Assembly: GCA_008828725.1 (NCBI GenBank) | Contig: MEHQ01003947.1 | Coordinates: 1-64,000 of the forward strand | Source: Saccharina japonica | Lineage: Eukaryota > Sar > Phaeophyceae > Laminariales > Laminariaceae | DNA: 64,000 nucleotides | Direction: 5' to 3' | Part shown: positions 57,996-64,000 of the stretch, one piece after another | Numbering within the stretch: the first letter of the stretch is position 1 | How the letters are laid out: each line of letters opens with the position of its first letter | Translations under genes and position numbers: made by a program | Notes under the pieces: generated by a model | Seen by the model: only the letters and a program-made list of their open reading frames with translations | Told to the model about the DNA's origin: nothing | Databases searched by the model: none

Positions 57996-58069
57996 CTCCG
58001 TTTCGCCGGTGCTTCGAACTCGCCGTTGACCGTGGAATATTCATCATCACTGATCTTGTTGATGGGAAG

Positions 58070-58241
58070 CTTGTCCGCCGCGGGTACCACGGTGGTAGCA
58101 ACCGTCGCGATGGCTCGGAGGGGAGAGGCCTCCTTGTGGGATGGGGGCATGTTCTACGTGTACTACAGCTTTTCCTATCCCTTGGTCGTGTTTGGCTGCA
58201 TAGAACTGTTGGAGCTGTGGTTGAACTGCCTGCCGTCACAG
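58070..58241 (+). CDS. Gene B, third recognised exon
   Basis: A 172-nt exon, acceptor GGGAAG and donor CAG|GTGCGA, matching gene A 9079-9250 in length and phase. Peptide landmarks: LSAAGTTVVATVAMARRGEA, then SLWDGGMFYVYYSFSYPLVV, then ELLELWLNCLPSQ. RRGEASLWDGGMFYVYYS is invariant between paralogues. The acceptor is the first AG after the minisatellite. Confidence 0.72.
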
Positions 58242-59358
58242 GTGCGAAGCTGTGTTGTCAACTCACAACACAATCTGCCACAGTTGGCGTATTTTGTTTG
58301 TATATCTGTTTGAAAACACACATTATACAAAGCTTTTGCGGCCACTCGAACGTTTTTAGCTGCGCCGGCTGCCTGTTCGTTTGGATCGTGCTTGCTCGAA
58401 ATGTGCGGAGTAATCTGCCTTCGTTTTCGGATAAGAGTCGATTCGAAACCGGTCCCCGCTGTTAAGGAATTAGTGTTGGATATCGTATCGAAAAGTTCGA
58501 TTTACCGAAACATCGGACATTGATACATCGTATCGAACGAGTTTTTTCCTGCATCCCCTGGCATTCCCGAATTTATTTAATACTCAACGAAAAGCTTCGG
58601 TGGGTGATATCGAATATCGAAAATCGTACTATGGTGTCGATTATTTTTTTTGTTCATCTGTATTGTATCAAACTCGATTGCCGTTCGACATTCATCACTA
58701 GTAAGGAATACCAGTATGCACTATAGTCGGCATGCCTCTCTGAACGGTCCCAACGCATCGAAAAACGCATGTGAGAGAAATCTCCAACGAGCGCAGGAGG
58801 ACCGTTTTCATATTACCAGACACAACTGCTGTTGGCTGTTTCCTTTTCAACTTGGAAGGCGAAATTGGCGGTGACATGTAGAGCTAAGTCGATCGTGGGT
58901 GTCAGGAGCCACCCGGCGAAAACATGGTTTGGCCAAAGTAACAACGTACTCGCTCTGGTTTCCTGCGTTTTCAGTTTCGATCCCGTGTTCGTCGAGGTCC
59001 TACCTCCTTATTTTATCCTGCCGTTCCTTCGGTCACTAACAGCATACCGCGCGGTGTGATTAGCATAACATCGAAATCACAAACACTTTGTCGTTAGTGC
59101 TGCTTTCGAAAAGGCAATCGTTCGGAAGGGGAGGGCGGGGAGGGCGTCACTGTAAAGCAACTCCTATTTTACTTCAGCGCACACGCTGTGCTGAGGCCTG
59201 CCAGTACTACGTACGGTACAGGATAACGAATGAACTTCTGGAGTGCTCGAGGGGAAAGCGCCGTCAATAATTTCGCGGCTGGGGGCAGGACGCGTATGCC
59301 ATCCTTTCCATCCCGTGATTATGCTGCACAAACCCGCTCAATGCATCTCGTGCGGCAG
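58242..59358 (+). other. Gene B intron 3
   Basis: Aligns well with 9251-10344, including GTGCACTATAGTCGGCATGC-type sequence (58716; 9714). A segment near 58960-59060 (LALVSCVF...PPYFILPFL) is open and similar in both copies but has a stop in B and no clean splice pair. Confidence 0.45.
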
Positions 59359-59544
59359 ATGATACCCCCGCGGAGCACCATGGCCAAGCTTAAACGCGAC
59401 GGGAAGGAGAAACACATTTTCGTGTGGATGGGGGCGTCCAACGCGGTTCTCACTGCGCTGATTGGGCCCTTGTCGGTGGTTTTCAGGACGAGGGTTCTCA
59501 TCACCGTGCTAAATGGAGCAATGTTATTTTCTTCCCCGTTAATG
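59359..59544 (+). CDS. Gene B, fourth recognised exon
   Basis: A 186-nt, phase-0 exon between GCGGCAG and GTGAGT, same length as gene A 10345-10530. Peptide: STMAKLKRDGKEKHIFVWMG, then ASNAVLTALIGPLSVVF, then ITVLNGAMLFSSPLM. Two membrane-type stretches after a charged MAKLKRDG motif. Confidence 0.75.
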
Positions 59545-59768
59545 GTGAGTGGTGAGGCACGAGGCTGTGTGACGCGCAGTAGGACGGACCGCCCGAATGG
59601 CTCGATGGATACATGCATGTGTGCGTGAAAAACAAAAACGGATGCGCGTACTCGAATAGGCCGAGTTTTCACGCCGTATATACTCCCAAACAAACGCTGT
59701 TGCTCTTCTACTTAAACAAAAATGACGTATCACAGATACTTGCTACTGCAAAAGTAGCCAGTACCTGG

Positions 59769-60017
59769 TACGTTACTGTAGGCCAAGTGGAATGAGGAAC
59801 TATTTCGATGGCAAAGAACATTTTGTTTTTCACCTCCATCGAGGGGTCGTGCTGGTGTGGGTATTGTGTTATCGATCAACGACTAGGTAGGTTTCTAGCA
59901 AAGTTTGGATTTATGCCTGCATCAACACGACCCCTAGATGGAGGTGACAAAGTCAAATATACTGTTAGACATCGAAATGCAGTATTTACTAATCCAACTT
60001 AGTCTACAGTAGCGTAC
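59769..60017. repeat. Fold-back element, copy 2
   Basis: Orthologous to 10757-11018, with arms CGTTACTGTAGGCCAAGT and CTTAGTCTACAGTAGCG, and CACCTCCATCGAGGGGTCGT facing ACGACCCCTAGATGGAGGTG inside. Confidence 0.65.
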
Positions 60018-60905
60018 TTGTGCTTGATGCTTACGACAACAATCAAATGTACGTCACGTATAGCTTAGTTCCTTACCAAGTATAGTCCACCTACACACGG
60101 CGGATGTAGCCTCTGGCAAGGCTTTATGTAAGGCCTTTGTAATTGCACCCACGTTTTGGGATACAAATCACTTGGATTTAGTGTAATATTTTGGTTGTGG
60201 CATGCAAGGCTTTAGACCGCCGACACACAGCTTGTCACACGACCTGCGAGCAACTCGTGTCGTGCGTCTGGCACAAAATTGCGTGAGGGGAGAGGGGGAG
60301 TCGTTAGTTGTGCCATACACTACAAACGGTGCCTTTTTTCGTTTCCCTTGGCTCTCTTCTTCTTTCTGGGAAGTTCTATGAGTGATCGACGTTGATGTCC
60401 GTGCTACACATTGTCGGATGGCTAAAATAAGAAGACTACATGCCAGGTGCTAAGAATAATACGTACCAAGCTTCTAAGAAGAGTACATACCAGGTGCTGT
60501 CAACTGCATTGCGGATATAATTCATAGAGCTCGGTACGTACCGTACATACCCGGTAGGAAATAGCCTTTTGGGACCCATGAATAGCGATCAAAATAACGA
60601 CGAGTGCTATAGTATCAACATACTAGAAATAGCGTGTAGCCGTCCGCACCCGTACAAGTGCGGCCATGCTGCTACTTTCGTGTGGCACAGCACCTCGCAT
60701 TGCATCAGACGTATCCCCTATCCCCTACCCCAGCAGTCCGGGATGCTTCTAGTGGCCGATGCTGGGTTCGACATTTTGTTTTTGTGACAATGTTTCCCTC
60801 TAGCTCCAAAGGGATTACCATAGATGTTATGCAAATGAGCCCCCTCTGACCCTCTGAAACGGAGGTCCCTTTACCGACCCACGCGCGGCTTTCGGAATCG
60901 AGCAG

Positions 60906-60968
60906 GTTGGCTCAATTGTCATGGTGGCCGTAAATCTAACCAAAGCCATCAATAAGGCTAGCTCCCAG
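60906..60968 (+). CDS. Gene B, 63-nt exon
   Basis: AG at 60904-60905 and GTAGGT donor; peptide VGSIVMVAVNLTKAINKASS then Q, one residue different from gene A. Phase 0 at both ends. As in gene A, the frame continues open past the donor (GGRMSIFLVLLGFLPFAVAP) and stops soon after at GH-stop. Confidence 0.72.
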
Positions 60969-61544
60969 GTAGGTGGACGCATGAGCATATTTCTTGTTTT
61001 GTTGGGCTTCTTGCCGTTTGCGGTGGCACCACAGAAAGGGCATTGATTTTGATACCCAAGCGGTCCCTACATTTCCGGATGGCCGTTTCAGCATTAAATG
61101 TATTTATATGAATACCCAAGTGGTCCTTACATTTCCGGTCAGGGTGGTATATAGTACCTGTTGTGCTGTGTGATATCCGCTCACGATGGGCCACCTGTAG
61201 CCCAGGACGACACATCAGTCATAAGCTCGCCCCCTCCCTGGGTGTGCATTGTATGCGCACTGCGCTCGGGGGGGAAGTTATGCACAAAGTTTGAGCAAGA
61301 GAACAACGCGCGAGAAAACATATACTCCGGGATGTATGTGTATGCGTAAACAGTACGAGCAAGCGATACAACTTACGAATTGTTATTTCGGGCCAGAGGG
61401 TCTATTGTGATACGGTGTGTCCTCCACTAAAATCAGTACAAATATGATTTTCTTATGTTTCGCGCAAAAGCCAATCCAAACATTATTGGCTCCCACGTTC
61501 TTATTTAGTATGTGCTGGTGCTCACTGTCTGTACCAGTATGTAG

Positions 61545-61782
61545 CAACACTTTGCACGCAGTGGTCGCGTTGGCTTTTAATCGTATCGCGCCCAGCAAAA
61601 TGCTGTGGCCACGTGTCAGGTTTGACTACGATATACGGTGTGGCGACCCTTTTGCAGTGCCAGCAGAATGGCATAGGTTAGCTGATTCAATCGGCATGCA
61701 TGCAGAATCGCGGTGGATAAACCTTAAGAAGAAGCAACAAAACTACTGTGTGCCGCTTCTTGTAGCTCCAAGGCGGCCGTAA
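61545..61782 (+). other. Conserved open segment, counterpart of 12481-12754
   Basis: Reads ALAFNRIAPSKMLWPRVRF, DYDIRCGDPF, EWHRLADSIGMHAESRW and ends APRRP-stop at the same stop codon. A 12-bp deletion relative to A keeps frame. Coding status unresolved, as for the A copy. Confidence 0.3.
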
Positions 61783-61912
61783 GAGACACTTGGCGCGACC
61801 TACGATAACGGTAGTACGGTTTGACCGAAACATTTATGGAGCTGTTTTGCAGCCGAGCAACCCCTCAACATTGTTAGAATACCATATTACTATTGTTTCG
61901 CTACTACTGTAT

Positions 61913-62100
61913 ATGTGGGCTCCAGGTTCTCGACCCAACCGCCGTATGGGTATTGTCCCGCGTAGGTCCCACCAGTCGCCAAGGTCGTGGATATCCGTAT
62001 TTTATTGTACGATTGTGGTCACCCATATTCCTGGACTATTTGTTGTCGTCAGCAGTGACATTGTCCCGTGACAAGTAAGCACTGCAGACAGGAATGCAAG
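61913..62100 (+). repeat. Repeat A, partial copy
   Basis: Starts GTGGGCTCCAGGTTCTCGAC and includes TCACCCATATTCCTGGACTA and TTGTCCCGTGACAAGTAAGC, corresponding to the first half of the unit. Diverged more than the copies at 37 kb. Confidence 0.6.
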
Positions 62101-62489
62101 GCCCGTGCCTTGCATATCTCTCTCCTCCCCATCATCGTTGATGGTCGTTTCGTGGGATCATCCGTACCGATCCTATACCGAAACCTGGCGTGTGCTACAC
62201 GCTTCCCTCTAAGAAAGGGAACGTGCCATAGATGTCGAGTCGAACCGGGGGACCTCCGCTCATGTATAGTATCCGTTGATTGCCTACCAGGTAGACCACG
62301 GGGGTTGTCCATTGGGTTGCACTCTCGTTCACCTCAAAGGCACTTTCAGGGCGACGTATACAGAGCTCCTCAAGTGAGGAACCTCAGAAAAAATGCAGAT
62401 GCATCCCTACCGCGGCATGCGTCGCGTTTGTCTTTTTGAACGATTCGCAATTCCAAAAAGAAATACAAGGCCAAGGTTGTAGCTGCACT

Positions 62490-62575
62490 TGTAGACTGAT
62501 ACCCGTGGCGATTCACGCAAACACCTTCGCTGCCGAAACCCGTTCTCTAGGGTTCGAATCCCCCCGCCGCCATTA
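62490..62575 (+). ncRNA. tRNA-like segment (B-box), copy 2
   Basis: Contains TAGGGTTCGAATCCCCCCGC followed by CGCCA. Same core as 14440-14525. No complementary acceptor strand was found upstream, so it is probably not a working tRNA. Confidence 0.3.
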
Positions 62576-64000
62576 TTGGTATTTCCCCCTATTTGATGGA
62601 AGTTATGGGGATACACACCTGAAAAACATGGTATACACTTTCAGGAAAGACGAAGAGCCATACCCCCGCGTGTTCGGAGCAGCGTTGACAAAAGGGGTTG
62701 TATCCCTTGGGGAAATCTGGCGTCTCAGACGGACCCCAGATTGTGATTTTGGTAAATGTACACCATAGCCACTGAGCTAGCAGTCAGCGCTGACTTCTCA
62801 TCAAGGGGTCGTGTTGAATTGTGGATGTCCATACACACTTTGCATTACATCGACGGTCGAGGCTCATAACCTGTTGGAATGATGCGTGTCGAGACTCTGT
62901 CTCTATAAGAAGAGATGTAGAGTTGGCACAAAATGACTGTGAAGAAGTTGTGATGATGGAGAAAAAGAGGTCGGAACAAAAGGCGCTTAGGTGGCCAAAA
63001 TGTGGAAACGAAAAAGAGAAGAAGAGTTATCAAAGAGATCAAGAAAGAGGATAAGAGTGACCAGGATGGGCGTGACCATTGCCTGGTCATCTCGGGATGA
63101 CGCATACACTACGAACATAGGTACTCCACGGGCTGTTGCACTGGCTGACTGTCCACTCTACAGCAACAACAACAACAACAACAACATTCCACGATACTTA
63201 TACCGTGACATACTAGCTGCCCTGAAATGTGGTCGACGTCCCGGTCAAGGCAAGTTGGACGTATAAGTTGCCGAAAAATGAATAGGAAGATCCGCACAAA
63301 GATATCCGGGTTCTCGTGCATAGTGACTACGCACCAACTAGATACTATGGATCTCAAAGTCCATAATTCAACACGTCCCCTTGATGAAACGTCACTGGCT
63401 AAAGGAACAGTTACGATTCTGAAACCCAGATATTCACAACCCAGCGGCAGTACGGATGCATAGTCCTAACACACAGTACTCGTCGTGTCAATACCAGCGA
63501 GCAATGCTTCTACATAAACAAGAGTATGCGCGGCAATGTACCGAATTCAGGACGGGAACTACAGCAGTTACGCCGCATATTGACTACCAAACAATACCAC
63601 TGTTATTATGCATATACCAATAGTGTATAAGCAGATAGACCGTAGAATGGTGCCTACCCTGTGTATGCTCCAGCAGCACTGCATGCTACTCAGCACTGAC
63701 CACGTGTAGACGATGGTACCGATCAGCGACTCGGTAGGCTGTTGGCTATGTATTGCTGTAGCGAAATGTCTATCGCCAACAGCGTGGCCAGCAGATCCAC
63801 CCACTCGAAAGCGGAACCGACGGTAACAAGCTCCGATGATGGTGAGGTGTCTCCAGCAGTCGGCCACATTTACTGTGCCTGGAATCAGGGGCGTGTGTGT
63901 GCTTTCGTTAGGTATGTACTGTGTATACACCAGCCGGAAGTGGTGCTATCAGTAGAAGAGAAAGCACGCGCCGATCTTCCCTTTCTATTCCGGCAGTTGC
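62576..64000. other. Block B downstream intron, no exon before the edge
   Basis: Aligns in patches with 14526-15745 and then 20193-20660. It contains an (AAC)n tract at 63163-63186 and the uninterrupted target site of S1 at 63509-63528. The gene B equivalent of exon 20750 is expected just beyond 64000. Confidence 0.55.

Noticed and set aside
56974-58029. 351-codon hydrophobic then Ser/Pro-rich plus-strand ORF
   Set aside because: A 30-bp minisatellite keeps any stop-free frame open. The switch from hydrophobic to serine-rich reflects indels between frames, and gene A lacks it.

Overview
The window is eukaryotic nuclear DNA, rich in repeats and poor in genes. Evidence: spliceosomal exons with GTGAGT, GTGAGA and GTAGGT donors, Copia and LINE remnants, a decayed tyrosine-recombinase transposon, MITEs, satellites and an interstitial CCCTAA (TTAGGG-type) telomere tract. 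Long introns with mixed transposon classes would suit a stramenopile such as a brown alga, but this is inference; no rRNA, organelle or marker gene fixes the taxon.

The only convincing host genes are two plus-strand paralogues about 49 kb apart. Gene A (exons 2047-21455) and gene B (exons 51150-60968, running off the right edge) encode an EGF-like cysteine module followed by several hydrophobic segments. Paired exons have identical lengths (173, 152, 172, 186 and 63 nt) and compatible phases. Gene A adds a 153-nt exon and a short last exon at 20750-20902 and 21417-21455. The product looks like an EGF-headed multi-pass membrane protein of unknown function. Surrounding introns align between the copies, so this is an old segmental duplication, later invaded differently on each side.

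Layout: 1-80, part of a minus-strand Copia LTR. 2-21.5 kb, gene A; intron 2 holds a LINE broken by a tyrosine-recombinase relic and a MITE, and intron 5 holds a fold-back repeat cluster and a 3.5-kb satellite-bearing element. 21.7-25.7 kb, repeats and unassigned DNA. 25.75-30.5 kb, a Copia element with 5' LTR and broken pol, cut by a single N at 30499. 30500-37130, a near-exact second copy of 19342-25972 ending in a solo LTR with target duplication, probably a haplotype or assembly duplication. 37-45 kb, repeat families, a hairpin-rich repeat with compensatory stem changes, and an inverted-repeat element with telomeric repeats at its centre. 45-50.1 kb, a second satellite-bearing element. 50.4-64 kb, gene B, with a LINE endonuclease relic, a 10-bp minisatellite, and a 30-bp pyrimidine-rich minisatellite directly upstream of a 3' splice site.

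No CRISPR array, operon or defence cluster was seen. The most notable items are the duplicated EGF/multi-pass gene, the full-length versus solo-LTR haplotype signature, the covarying hairpins at 40.4-41.2 kb, and the AG-free minisatellite before a splice acceptor.
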